A stretch of 64,000 bases of DNA from Amycolatopsis sp. NBC_01480 (GCF_036227205.1 NZ_CP109442.1:6138001-6202000); one strand, 5' to 3'; counted from the stretch's first letter, positions 52,860 to 61,305 are shown. Numbers and translations: made by a program. The notes: generated by a model not told the origin, from the sequence alone.

Positions 52860-53375
52860 TCAGACCTGGGCGCCGTTGTGCGGGTCCGCGCCGGGCGGCG
52901 GGCCCTGGCGCACGCGCAGCAGCAGGAGCGCGATCGCGGTGGCGAGCGCGAGGATGCCCAGCGGCATGGACAGCGAGGGACTGACGCCGATCAGGTTCGG
53001 CACGATCAGCAGCAGCAGCCCCACCACGAAGAACAGCAGGACCACGAACGCGCCCTTGCGCGGGCGGGGCAGGGGCGGCGGCTCCGGCGGGACGAAGTGC
53101 TCGTCGTCCTCGGCCGGGTCGTCGGAGAACATGGTGGCGTCCCACGTCGTGCCGCCGCCGCGCCAGCCTTCGCTCGGCTCGGCGGGCTTCTCCTGCTTCG
53201 CGGGCGGCGTGCTGGGCGGGCTGGTGTCCGAGGGCCGATCGGCCGCCGTGTCCTCGGCGACCTCCAGCGCGTCCTCGGCGAACACGCCCACCCCCTCCGC
53301 GCGCAGGTCCGCCACGATCTCGGCGAACGTCGCGTCGACGTCCTCAGGCCCGTCCGTGCCTTTCCCCCTGCTCAT
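52860..53375 (-). CDS. Hypothetical membrane protein with acidic N-terminal region
   Basis: 171 aa. ATG 53375 shares its A with the upstream stop (TGATG). Residues 1-85 are acidic and Pro-rich, with DATFAEIVADLRAEGVGVF near the start. Two hydrophobic helices follow at about 105-125 (FVVLLFFVVGLLLLIVPNLIG) and 130-150, then a short tail. I recognise no family. It lies between the hydrolase and the GshA-like gene on the same strand. Confidence 0.75.
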   Translation of the reverse strand: MSRGKGTDGPEDVDATFAEIVADLRAEGVGVFAEDALEVAEDTAADRPSDTSPPSTPPAKQEKPAEPSEGWRGGGTTWDATMFSDDPAEDDEHFVPPEPPPLPRPRKGAFVVLLFFVVGLLLLIVPNLIGVSPSLSMPLGILALATAIALLLLRVRQGPPPGADPHNGAQV

Positions 53376-54178
53376 CAGGCACCTACCTGTCCCGCCCGCG
53401 TCGCCCGGGCGAAGTCGACACTGCTGCTGAAGATCAGTTCCGCGTCGTTGTCCTGGGTCGCGACGTGAAAACTGTGCTCCAGCACCACTTCGGTGACGTC
53501 CGTGCTGGAGATCCCGGCCAGCACGAGCCGTGAGTTCTCGGGCTCGACGACGTGGTCGACCCGCGAGTGCAGCAGCAGCACCGGCTGCGTGACCTTGCCG
53601 AGGTCGGCGCGCACCAAGCGCCACAGCTGCGCCAAGCTGGCGGCGGCGCGCACCGGGGTGCGCGGGTAGGCCAGCTCCGTCTCGCCGGGCTTGGCGATGT
53701 CGTTCGCGATCGCGGGCACCGAGGGGACGACGTGCGCCAGCAGCGGCAGCAGCTCCGTGTCCCACTTCAGCCGGGTCACCGACGGGTTGACCAGCACCAG
53801 GCCGGCGATCCGGTCGCCGAACTCCTCGGCCAGCCGCAGCGTGAGCGTGCCGCCCATGGACAGGCCGCCGACGTACACCGTCTCGCAGGTGGACAGCAGC
53901 GCGAGCAGCTCTTCGCGGACGGCGCCGTACCAGTCTTGCCAGGTCGTGCGGTTCAGGTCCTGCCAGCGGGTGCCGTGGCCGGGCAGCAGCGGGCAGCGGA
54001 CCGCGTACCCGGCTTCGGCCAGGTGGTCGCCCCAGGCCCGCAGCCCCGCCGGCGTGCCGGTGAAGCCGTGGCAGAGCAGGAACCCGGCCCCGGACGAACC
54101 GGTGTGGGCGAACGGTTCCGCGCCGGCGAGCACGCCCATGACGAACGCCTTCCGATCGAAGCGGTGTAGGTCTTCCAT
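53375..54178 (-). CDS. Alpha/beta-hydrolase (carboxylesterase / monoacylglycerol lipase type)
   Basis: 267 aa, ATG 54178. Oxyanion-hole motif LLCHGFTGTP, nucleophile Ser in GGLSMGG, acid Asp in LLHSRVDHVVEPENS and His in EHSFHVATQDND complete the triad. The sequence is like the Est30 group of carboxylesterases, which hydrolyse short-chain esters. No signal peptide. It diverges from the acyltransferase gene 181 bp away, hinting at shared lipid metabolism. Confidence 0.88.
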   Translation of the reverse strand: MEDLHRFDRKAFVMGVLAGAEPFAHTGSSGAGFLLCHGFTGTPAGLRAWGDHLAEAGYAVRCPLLPGHGTRWQDLNRTTWQDWYGAVREELLALLSTCETVYVGGLSMGGTLTLRLAEEFGDRIAGLVLVNPSVTRLKWDTELLPLLAHVVPSVPAIANDIAKPGETELAYPRTPVRAAASLAQLWRLVRADLGKVTQPVLLLHSRVDHVVEPENSRLVLAGISSTDVTEVVLEHSFHVATQDNDAELIFSSSVDFARATRAGQVGA

Positions 54179-54359
54179 GCTCTCACGCTCGCGCGGTGTT
54201 GTGGGGCCCCGGCCGGTGCCCGTGCTCACCCGCCTGCGCTGTGAGATCGGTCGCTGCCGGGCAGTAGCCCCCGGTCTCGCATTGTGCGCGGACCGCCGGG
54301 TTTCGTAGTCTTGACGACTGAGAACTCGGACGTCGGGCCACGGGAAGGACAAGAGCGCG

Positions 54360-55121
54360 GTGGTGTACTGGCTCATGAAGTTCGTGTTCATCGGTCCGCT
54401 GCTCAAGACGCTGTGGCCGACCAAGGTCGTCGGCGCGGAGAACATCCCCGAGACCGGCGGCGTGATCCTGGCCGGCAACCACCTCGCGGTGGCCGACTCG
54501 TTTTTCATGCCGCTGCGGGTCAAGCGCAAGGTCACCTTCCCGGCCAAGTCCGAGTACTTCACCGAGCCGGGCCTGAAGGGCCTGCTCAAGAAGTGGTTCT
54601 TCACCGGCGTCGGGCAGATCCCGATCGACCGCTCCAGCGGCAACGCGGCGCAGGCCGCCCTCGACACCGCCACCCGCCTGGTCCGCGAGGGCCACCTGCT
54701 CGGCATCTACCCCGAGGGCACGCGCTCGCCCGACGGCCGGCTGTACAAGGGCAAGACCGGCGTCGCCCGGATCGCGCTGGAGTCCCGCGGCCTGGTGGTG
54801 CCGGTGGCCATGGTCGGCACCGACAAGGTCAACCCGATCGGCTCCAAGATGTGGTGGCCGCGCCGGCTGGAGATCCGCTTCGGCACGCCGCTGGACTTCT
54901 CGCGGTACGACGGCCTCTCCGGCGACCGCTTCATCGAGCGGTCGATCACCGACGAGATCATGTACGCGCTGATGGAGCTGTCCGGCCAGGAGTACGTGGA
55001 CATCTACGCGGCGAAGGCCAAGGAGCTGATCGCCGCCGAGGCCGCGGGCGTCAAGGCGAAGGTGCCGGAGCAGCCCACGGGCCGTGCCGCCGACCGGGTG
55101 CCCGAGACCAAGGCGGGCTAG
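54360..55121 (+). CDS. plsC: 1-acyl-sn-glycerol-3-phosphate acyltransferase
   Basis: 253 aa from GTG 54360 (the next codon is also GTG). PlsC motifs: NHLAVADS (His-x4-Asp catalytic pair), a basic block KVTFPAKSEYF, GQIPIDRSSG and YPEGTRSPDG. It acylates lysophosphatidate to phosphatidate in membrane phospholipid synthesis. A tail of about 30 Ala/Lys/Glu residues follows the domain. It is read in the same direction as the exoribonuclease gene 34 bp downstream. Confidence 0.9.
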   Translation: MVYWLMKFVFIGPLLKTLWPTKVVGAENIPETGGVILAGNHLAVADSFFMPLRVKRKVTFPAKSEYFTEPGLKGLLKKWFFTGVGQIPIDRSSGNAAQAALDTATRLVREGHLLGIYPEGTRSPDGRLYKGKTGVARIALESRGLVVPVAMVGTDKVNPIGSKMWWPRRLEIRFGTPLDFSRYDGLSGDRFIERSITDEIMYALMELSGQEYVDIYAAKAKELIAAEAAGVKAKVPEQPTGRAADRVPETKAG

Positions 55122-55155
55122 CGGCGCTCCGAAGCGACGCTGATACGTTTTCGCG

Positions 55156-55644
55156 ATGCGTTTTTTCTACGACACCGAGTTCATCGAGGACGGCGTGACG
55201 ATCGACCTGGTGTCGATCGGTGTCGTTGACGAGCGCGGCCGCGAGTTCTACGCCGTGTCGACCGATTTCGACCCGGGCAAGGCCGGCCCCTGGGTGCGGG
55301 ACAACGTGCTGCCGAAGCTGCCCTCGCCGGCCGACCCCGCGTGGCGCAGCCGCGAGAAGATCCGCACCGACCTGCTGGAGTTCCTCGGCAAGCCGCCGGG
55401 CGGCATCGAGCTGTGGGCCTGGTTCGCGGCCTACGACCACGTCGCGCTGGCCCAGCTGTGGGGCCCGATGCCCGCGTTGCCGCGCCAGCTGCCGCGCTTC
55501 ACGCGTGACCTGCGCCAGCGCTGGGAGGACGCGGGCAAGCCCAAGCTGCCCGCCGCCCCGACCGACCAGCACGACGCGCTGGCCGACGCCCGGCACAATT
55601 ACCAGCGCTGGGACGTCATCGAATCGGCCTTCCGCCGCCGCTGA
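55156..55644 (+). CDS. 3'-5' exoribonuclease, Rv2179c-like (DEDD family)
   Basis: 162 aa, ATG 55156. DEDDh exonuclease residues: Asp6 and Glu8 in FYDTEFIEDG, Asp in AAYDHVAL and the His/Asp pair in QHDALADARHN. Length and sequence match mycobacterial Rv2179c, an Mg-dependent 3'-5' exoribonuclease. The annotation as polyadenylate-specific exoribonuclease is common for this family. It probably trims RNA 3' ends in the cytoplasm. Confidence 0.88.
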   Translation: MRFFYDTEFIEDGVTIDLVSIGVVDERGREFYAVSTDFDPGKAGPWVRDNVLPKLPSPADPAWRSREKIRTDLLEFLGKPPGGIELWAWFAAYDHVALAQLWGPMPALPRQLPRFTRDLRQRWEDAGKPKLPAAPTDQHDALADARHNYQRWDVIESAFRRR

Positions 55645-55674
55645 CACCGGGGCTTGCCGTGATGGGGGAGCGCG

Positions 55675-56642
55675 GTGCGTCGTCTGCTTGCTGTTTTCGT
55701 GGGGCTGGTGCTTGTCGCGGGACTGGCCGCGTCGGCACCGAGCCCGACTTCGCCGCGGGACTACCTGATCTACGCGCTCAGCCTGCTGCGGGCCCGCTCG
55801 ATCGACCGGGATTCCCTCGACTGGCCTGAGGTGGAAGCCGGCGCGTTGCACCTGGCGGCGAGCGCGTCCGACCGGGCGGGCACCTACCCGGCGATCCAGA
55901 GCGTGATCCGGCAGCTGGGCAACCCGCACACCAGCCTGCTCACCCCCGCGCAGGCCGTGCCCCCGCTGCCGCAGACCATCGAGGTGCCGTCCAACTGGAC
56001 CTCCGGTGACGTGGCCGTGCTGACCATCCCCGCGTTCACGTTCGACCCGGACGGCGAACGCCGTTACGTCGCCGCCGGGCAGACCGCGGTCGCGAACGCC
56101 GATTCGGGCCGTCCGTGCGGCTGGATCGTCGACCTGCGCGGCAACATCGGCGGGGCGATGGCCCCGATGCTCACGGTCCTGGCGCCGCTGCTGGACGAGG
56201 GCCTGCTGGGCTCGTTCGAGGGCCCCGACGGCACGAGCACCTGGACCCTGCACGCCGGTCAGGTCCTGCTCGACGGCCGGCCGCAGGCCGCGGAGGTCAA
56301 CCCGCTGCGCCTGGCCCGCCCGCAACCGCCGGTCGCCGTGCTCACCGACGGCCAGACGGCCAGCTCGGAGAAGCGACACTCGTGGCGTTCCGCGGTCTCT
56401 CCCGCACTGCCAGCTTCGGTCAAGCCACTGCTGGTTTCGCCACCGGCAACGAGGCCTACCGGCTCAGCGACGGCGCCGTCCTGCGGGTCACGTCCTCGCG
56501 CGACGTCGACCGGGCCGGCCGCGTTTACGACAACATCCCGATCCAGCCGGACCACCCGCTGCCCGCGGCCGCGACCACCGATCAGGAGGTCGCGGCCGCG
56601 ACGGCCTGGCTGCACACCCAGCCCGGGTGCGCCCGCCACTGA
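55675..56642 (+). pseudogene. S41-family peptidase, disrupted by a -1 frameshift
   Basis: GTG 55675 begins a signal peptide (RRLLAVFVGLVLVAGLAASAPSP), then an S41 peptidase-like body (NPHTSLLTPAQ, GWIVDLRGNIGGAMAPML, VAVLTDGQTASS). After TASS the frame is lost; the expected continuation (EATLVAFRGLSRTASFGQATAG...) runs in another frame to 56642. One base is missing at 56368-56369, exactly where the catalytic Ser-Gly-Glu segment of this family lies. Either the gene is dead or the sequence has an error. A related intact S41 gene is at 59135. Confidence 0.75.
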
Positions 56643-56643
56643 G

Positions 56644-57735
56644 TCAACGGCGCGCGCGAACGGCCGCCGCGAGCGTGTCGAGCAGGCCGGTGGTCGTGTC
56701 CCAGTCGAGGCAGGCGTCGGTGATCGACTGGCCGTAGGTGAGCTCGGAAGCCCGGCCCAGTACCAATTCCTGGCGTCCGGCGGTCAGGAAGCTCTCCATC
56801 ATCAGCCCGACGATCCCGCGCTCGCCCGCGGCGATCCGCGCGGCCAGCTCGGTCACCACCTCGCCCTGGCGGACGTGGTCCTTGCGGCTGTTGCCGTGGC
56901 TGGCGTCGATGATCACGCGCTCCGGCAGGCCCGACTTCTTCAGCCGCCCCAACGTCTCCGTCACCGAGGCGGGGTCGTAGTTGGGGCCGGCCGAGCTGCC
57001 GCGCAGGATCACGTGGCAGTCGGGGTTGCCGGAGGTGGTCAGCAGCGCCGCCAGGCCGTCGACGTTGATGCCGGGGAACACGTGCGACGCCGCGGCCGCG
57101 CGGGTGGCGTCGACCGCCACCTGGATGTCGCCCTCGGTCGAGTTCTTGATCCCCACCGGCATCGACAGCGCGCTGCACAGCTGCCGGTGCACCTGGCTCG
57201 CCGCCGTGCGCGCGCCGATCGAGCCCCAGGTGACGATGTCGGCGATGAACTGCGGCGTGATCGGGTCCAGGAACTCGCACCCCACCGGCAGGCCGAGCGC
57301 CGACACGTCGAGCAGCAGCTTGCGGGCCAGCCGAAGGCCCTTGTTCACGGCGAAGGTGCCGTCGAGGTCCGGGTCGTTGATCAGGCCCTTCCAGCCCAGC
57401 GTGGTGCGCGGCTTCTCGAAGTACACGCGCATCACGATGTGCAGGTCGCCGCGCAGCTCCTCGGCCTTGGCGGCCAGCTTGCGGGCGTAGTCGAGCGCGG
57501 CTTCGGGGTCGTGCACCGAGCACGGGCCGACGACGACGGCGAGCCGGTCGTCGCGCCCGTCGAGGATGTCGACAGTCTCACTGCGGCCGGTTTGCACGAC
57601 CTTGGCCACGGCGGCGTCCACGGGATGGTCCTCGCGGAGCAGGGCGGGGGAGATCAGCGGGCTGATCGCGGTGGTGCGCTGGTTGTCCAGCGAACCCGCG
57701 TCGGCGGGCCCGGCACTCAGCTGGGGGGTGATCAC
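56644..57735 (-). CDS. aroF: 3-deoxy-7-phosphoheptulonate (DAHP) synthase, class I
   Basis: 363 aa, GTG 57735, with GGAAGGA about 10 bp upstream. Class I motifs: VVVGPCSVHD (metal-binding Cys), MRVYFEKPRTTLGWKGLINDPDLDG, GCEFLDPITPQ, GIKNSTEGD and IDASHGNSRKDH. It condenses phosphoenolpyruvate with erythrose 4-phosphate, the entry step to aromatic amino acids. An aromatic-codon leader ORF and a hairpin lie upstream (57781-57881), pointing to attenuation control. It converges with the broken S41 gene, 1 bp away. Confidence 0.93.
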   Translation of the reverse strand: MITPQLSAGPADAGSLDNQRTTAISPLISPALLREDHPVDAAVAKVVQTGRSETVDILDGRDDRLAVVVGPCSVHDPEAALDYARKLAAKAEELRGDLHIVMRVYFEKPRTTLGWKGLINDPDLDGTFAVNKGLRLARKLLLDVSALGLPVGCEFLDPITPQFIADIVTWGSIGARTAASQVHRQLCSALSMPVGIKNSTEGDIQVAVDATRAAAASHVFPGINVDGLAALLTTSGNPDCHVILRGSSAGPNYDPASVTETLGRLKKSGLPERVIIDASHGNSRKDHVRQGEVVTELAARIAAGERGIVGLMMESFLTAGRQELVLGRASELTYGQSITDACLDWDTTTGLLDTLAAAVRARR

Positions 57736-57780
57736 GGCGGGTGGTTCCTTCCTGGAGGACACCGACCCGCGGGCAACTCG

Positions 57781-57805
57781 CCGAGCCGGTGGAAATCCGG
57801 CTCGG
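57781..57805 (-). terminator. Candidate attenuator hairpin before the DAHP synthase gene
   Basis: CCGAGCCGG (57797-57805 read on the minus strand) pairs perfectly with CCGGCTCGG (57781-57789), with a 7-nt loop. It lies between the leader ORF stop (57816) and the DAHP synthase start (57735). The leader ORF carries another AGCCGG copy (57851-57856) that could pair with the 3' arm instead, giving an alternative fold. No T-tract is present. Confidence 0.6.
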
Positions 57806-57815
57806 GCGGTGGTGG

Positions 57816-57881
57816 TCAGCGCAGGTTCACGCCGCCGTGCCCACCCGGGGCCGGCTTCGTAAACCAGAAATAGCGCTGCAC
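57816..57881 (-). CDS. Aromatic leader peptide upstream of DAHP synthase
   Basis: A 21-residue ORF, GTG 57881 to TGA 57816, whose fourth to seventh codons are TAT TTC TGG TTT: Tyr4-Phe5-Trp6-Phe7, all three aromatic amino acids in a row. The rest is Lys-Pro-Ala-Pro then Gly-rich, ending Asn-Leu-Arg. A TACCTT -10-like hexamer (57888-57893) ends 6 bp before the GTG, and no ribosome site is visible, so the transcript may begin at the start codon. Ribosome stalling when charged aromatic tRNAs are scarce would be the expected signal. Confidence 0.7.
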   Translation of the reverse strand: MQRYFWFTKPAPGGHGGVNLR

Positions 57882-58017
57882 GAGGCCAAGGTAGCACAAG
57901 CGTGACGGTGTACCGATTCGCCAGGTGGTACGGGCTGCACCGATCCAGAGGAAAGCCGCTACCCTGGCGGCGAAATGTGACTGCAATCTCCACGTGACGA
58001 AAAGACGGAGGCTCGAG

Positions 58018-59043
58018 ATGCGTGTCGGTGTGCTGACGGGTGGCGGGGACTGCCCGGGCCTGAACGCGGTGATCCGCGCGGTGGTCCGCAAGGGCATCGA
58101 GGTGCACGGCTGGGAGCTCGTCGGCTTCCGCAACGGGTGGCAGGGGCCGCTCACCGGCGACAGCAGGCCGCTCGGCCTCGACGACGTCGAAGACATCCTC
58201 ACCCGCGGCGGCACGATCCTGCGCTCCTCGCGGACGAACCCGTACAAGGTCGACGGCGGGGTCGAGAAGATCAAGTCCGTGCTGGCCGAGCAGCAGGTCG
58301 ACGCGCTGATCGCGATCGGCGGCGAGGACACCCTCGGCGTCGCGAAGCGGCTGACCGACGACGGCGTCGGCGTGGTCGGCGTGCCCAAGACGATCGACAA
58401 CGACCTGGGCGCCACCGACTACACGTTCGGCTTCGACACCGCGGTGTCCATCGCGACCGAGGCGATCGACCGGCTGCACACCACCGCGGAGTCGCACCAC
58501 CGCGCGCTGGTCATCGAGGTCATGGGCCGGCACGCCGGCTGGATCGCGCTGCACTCCGGCGTGGCCGGCGGCGCGAGCGTGATCCTCATGCCGGAGCGCG
58601 AGTTCTCCGTCGACCAGGTCGTGGAGTGGGTCGAGCGCCGGTTCGAGCGCGAGTACGCGCCGATCATCGTGGTGGCCGAGGGCGCGCTGCCCGAGGGCGG
58701 CCAGGAGAAGCTGCTGACCGGCGAGAAGGACTCCTTCGGGCACGTCCGCCTCGGCGGCATCGGCAACTGGCTCGCCGACGAGATCGCCCACCGCACCGGC
58801 AAGGAGTCCCGCGCCGTGGTGCTCGGGCACGTGCAGCGCGGCGGCACGCCGACCGCGTACGACCGCGTGCTCGCCACGCGCTTCGGCCTGCACGCGGTGG
58901 ACGCGGTGGCCGACGGCGACTTCGGCGTGATGGTGGCGCTGAAGGGCACCGACATCGTCCGCGTGAAGCTGTCGGAGGCGACCGCCGAGCTCAAGACCGT
59001 GCCGCTGGAGCGGTACGAAGAGGCCGAGGTCTTCTTCGGCTGA
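58018..59043 (+). CDS. pfp: 6-phosphofructokinase, probably pyrophosphate-dependent
   Basis: 341 aa, ATG 58018 with CGGAGG upstream. PFK motifs: GVLTGGGDCPGLNAVIR, IGGEDTLG, PKTIDNDLGATDYTFGFDTA (catalytic Asp) and MGRHAGWIAL. At the donor site, residue 104 is Asp (GGED) and 124 is Lys (PKTID), the combination associated with pyrophosphate use; ATP enzymes have Gly104. The whole sequence resembles the pyrophosphate enzyme described from Amycolatopsis methanolica. It is divergent from the DAHP synthase leader, so the two may share a control region. Confidence 0.85.
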   Translation: MRVGVLTGGGDCPGLNAVIRAVVRKGIEVHGWELVGFRNGWQGPLTGDSRPLGLDDVEDILTRGGTILRSSRTNPYKVDGGVEKIKSVLAEQQVDALIAIGGEDTLGVAKRLTDDGVGVVGVPKTIDNDLGATDYTFGFDTAVSIATEAIDRLHTTAESHHRALVIEVMGRHAGWIALHSGVAGGASVILMPEREFSVDQVVEWVERRFEREYAPIIVVAEGALPEGGQEKLLTGEKDSFGHVRLGGIGNWLADEIAHRTGKESRAVVLGHVQRGGTPTAYDRVLATRFGLHAVDAVADGDFGVMVALKGTDIVRVKLSEATAELKTVPLERYEEAEVFFG

Positions 59044-59053
59044 GTCTTTCCCG

Positions 59054-59081
59054 CGCCGGGTGGGACCAGCCCCACCCGGCG
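59054..59081 (+). terminator. Terminator after the phosphofructokinase gene
   Basis: CGCCGGGTGGG (59054-59064) pairs exactly with CCCACCCGGCG (59071-59081), leaving a 6-nt loop. It starts 10 bp after the stop codon. Confidence 0.8.
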
Positions 59082-59134
59082 TACGGGGGCGCGCGGGATT
59101 CCGGGCGCCCCGGGTGATCATTACCTTCGCTGCC

Positions 59135-60460
59135 ATGCGGATTCTCTTGGCGGGCTTGGCCCTGTTCTCCCTGGCGGCGGTCCCCGGCCCCACAGTGCCC
59201 ACTGTGTCCACTGTGTCCACTGTGGACGGGATCTGGCAGGCCGATGGCTACGGCCAGTTCGTGGCGGTCTCAGGCGGCCGGCTGACCACGTACGACGTCA
59301 CTTCGGTCAGCTGCCTGCCGGGCTCGCTCACCGGCACCGGCGACGGCACGACGTTCACCACGAGCGAGGGCACCGTCGCCACGATCCGCCAGGACAAGCT
59401 GAGCTTCGACGGCGACCTGGGCGTGCGCTCGCTGCGCCGCCTGCCGGGCGGGCTGCCCCGCGCCTGCCAGGCGGCGCCGGACCGGAGCGCACTGTCCACT
59501 TTCGACGTCTTCTGGCACACCTATGCCGAGAACTACCCGTTCTTCGCGGCGAAGGGCGTCGACTGGCGGGCCGAGGGCCAGGCCGCGCGAGCCGAGGTGG
59601 CCGCGCACCCGGAACGGCTGTACGACGTCCTCTGCGGACTGATCACCCCGCTGCACGACGCGCACGTCGGCCTGCTGACGCCGGACAAGCGCTGCACGTC
59701 GCCGCGGCCCGGCACGCCGGACCCGTCGATCATCCCGCGGGCCGTCGCTGTGACGGACGCCGCGCTCAGCGCCCCGGTACAGCGCTGGGCGGACGGGGCG
59801 ATCTCGTACGCCGACCTGCCGGGTGGCCTCGGCTACCTGCGGATCACCGGATTCCAGGGCTACACGGACACTTTCGCCGGTGATCGCGAGGTCCTGGACC
59901 ACGCGCTCGACGCGATCTTCACCGCTTCACGCGTGGGCTCGCTGCGCGGGCTGGTGCTCGACTTGCGGGTGAACGGCGGAGGCGCCGACCCGCTCGGCCT
60001 CGCCGTCGCGGCCAGGCTGACCGACGCGCCGCACTTCGCCTACGCCAAGCGCACGCGCAACGACCCGGCCGACCCGTCGCGGTTCACCGCACCGCAGCCG
60101 TTCACCGTGCGCCCGGCCGCCGGACCGCGCTACACCGGCCCGCTCGCCGTGCTGGTGGGGAACCTCGACGTGTCGGCGGGGGAGACGTTCACGCAGGCGC
60201 TGCTCAACCGCACCCCGCGGCAGGTGCTGATCGGCGAGAACACCCAGGGCGTCTACTCCGACACGATGGACCGGACGCTGCCCGAACCGGGCTGGACCGC
60301 CGTCGTGCCCAACGAGGAGTACCTCGACCCGCGCGGGCGCACGTACGACGGCACGGGCATCAGCCCCGACGTCCGCACGCCGGTCTTCACCCCCGTCGAG
60401 TTGGCGGCCGGCCGCGACACCGCGCTGGCCACGGCACGCCGTCTGCTGGGCGGCCGCTGA
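59135..60460 (+). CDS. Secreted S41-family peptidase
   Basis: 441 aa, ATG 59135. A signal peptide (RILLAGLALFSLAAVPG) is followed by a Thr-Val-Ser-Thr-Val run coded by short ACTGTGTCC repeats (59203-59227). The middle domain is unassigned (FDVFWHTYAENYPFFAAKGVDW is the typical S41 helix). The protease core has GLVLDLRVNGGGADPLG, the likely nucleophile Ser in NLDVSAGETFTQALL, and GENTQGVYSD. Probably an exported C-terminal-processing-type peptidase. Substrate unknown. Confidence 0.85.
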   Translation: MRILLAGLALFSLAAVPGPTVPTVSTVSTVDGIWQADGYGQFVAVSGGRLTTYDVTSVSCLPGSLTGTGDGTTFTTSEGTVATIRQDKLSFDGDLGVRSLRRLPGGLPRACQAAPDRSALSTFDVFWHTYAENYPFFAAKGVDWRAEGQAARAEVAAHPERLYDVLCGLITPLHDAHVGLLTPDKRCTSPRPGTPDPSIIPRAVAVTDAALSAPVQRWADGAISYADLPGGLGYLRITGFQGYTDTFAGDREVLDHALDAIFTASRVGSLRGLVLDLRVNGGGADPLGLAVAARLTDAPHFAYAKRTRNDPADPSRFTAPQPFTVRPAAGPRYTGPLAVLVGNLDVSAGETFTQALLNRTPRQVLIGENTQGVYSDTMDRTLPEPGWTAVVPNEEYLDPRGRTYDGTGISPDVRTPVFTPVELAAGRDTALATARRLLGGR

Positions 60461-60462
60461 CT

Positions 60463-61233
60463 CTAGGACGCCGGCGCCTGCCACGGCGGCCGGACCCAGT
60501 CCCAGTGCGGCACCGGCTCGTCCGTGGCCGGCCCGGCGCCGGGCGCCGAGAACAGCACGGCCAGCCGGCTGCCCCACTCCAGGTAGCCGGCGAACGAGGC
60601 GCGGAACTCCGGGTCGGCGGGCAGCCCGGCCTCGTCGGCGGCGTCGAGCAGGAGCGACACCCAGCGTCGCCGCTGCTCCTCGGTGATCCCGCGGCCGAGG
60701 TGCCGGCCGATCATGTGCGGGTGCCCGCCGTGGTGCGCGGTGTATTCCGCCGGCCCGCCGAGCACCTCGCCGAGCCAGGTCGCGACGTGCTCGGCGTGGT
60801 GCGCGTCCATGGCGCGGAAAACCGGCTCCAGCAACGGGTCCTGGAGCACGTGGCCGTAGAAGACCTCGGTCAGGCGGGTGAGCGCCGGGCCGCCGCCGGC
60901 CCACTCGTACAGGGTGGGCGGACGGGCGCCGCCCAGGCCCGTGACGGCCGTCGGCTCGTAGTGGCGCATCTCTTCGAGGTCCCCGACGTAATCGCGGATC
61001 GCCGCGAAGAACGCCGGGAAGTGCGGGCCGGTGCGGAAGCCCTTGAGGTGGTCGTCGGCCGAAGTCCACCGGATCGCCAGGACGTAGCGCGTAGGGTCTT
61101 CGGCGCAGCGGCTGAGGTCGTAGCCGAGGCATTGGGGTGCCTTCGCGAGCGAGACGGCGGCCTCGGCGTACGCGGCTTCGAACGCCGTCGTCCGATCGGC
61201 CGGAATGGTGTAGCGCAGGTATTCCACGATCAT
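60463..61233 (-). CDS. Antibiotic-monooxygenase domain fused to truncated haemoglobin
   Basis: 256 aa, ATG 61233. Residues about 1-95 are an ABM-type ferredoxin-like domain (MIVEYLRYTIPADRTTAFEAAY, YVLAIRWTSADDHLKGFRTG). Residues about 115-235 form a group II truncated globin (PTLYEWAGGGPALTRLTEVFYGHVLQDPLLEPVF, and HVATWLGEVLGGPAEYT with HHGGHPHMIGRHLGRGI carrying the haem-ligand His). The same chimera is known from Streptomyces avermitilis. Likely role: haem-based oxygen or radical chemistry on a quinone-like compound. It faces an HxlR regulator. Confidence 0.88.
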   Translation of the reverse strand: MIVEYLRYTIPADRTTAFEAAYAEAAVSLAKAPQCLGYDLSRCAEDPTRYVLAIRWTSADDHLKGFRTGPHFPAFFAAIRDYVGDLEEMRHYEPTAVTGLGGARPPTLYEWAGGGPALTRLTEVFYGHVLQDPLLEPVFRAMDAHHAEHVATWLGEVLGGPAEYTAHHGGHPHMIGRHLGRGITEEQRRRWVSLLLDAADEAGLPADPEFRASFAGYLEWGSRLAVLFSAPGAGPATDEPVPHWDWVRPPWQAPAS

Positions 61234-61270
61234 GCGGTCAGCAGACCGCACCCGGCGCGGCCGGGCAACC

Positions 61271-61288
61271 ACGTACTTTCCGGTGCGT
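61271..61288. promoter_or_regulatory. Candidate HxlR operator
   Basis: ACGTAC (61271-61276) and GTGCGT (61283-61288) form an imperfect inverted repeat with a 6-bp spacer, between the divergent globin fusion and the HxlR gene and just before the latter's AGGAGG site. One mismatch between the arms. Binding is inferred from position only. Confidence 0.4.
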
Positions 61289-61305
61289 AGCTTCAGGAGG
61301 CCGTG

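Noticed and set aside
55675..57873. Single 732-codon plus-strand gene
   Set aside because: After about residue 235 it leaves the S41 frame and becomes antisense to DAHP synthase; the frameshift explanation fits better.
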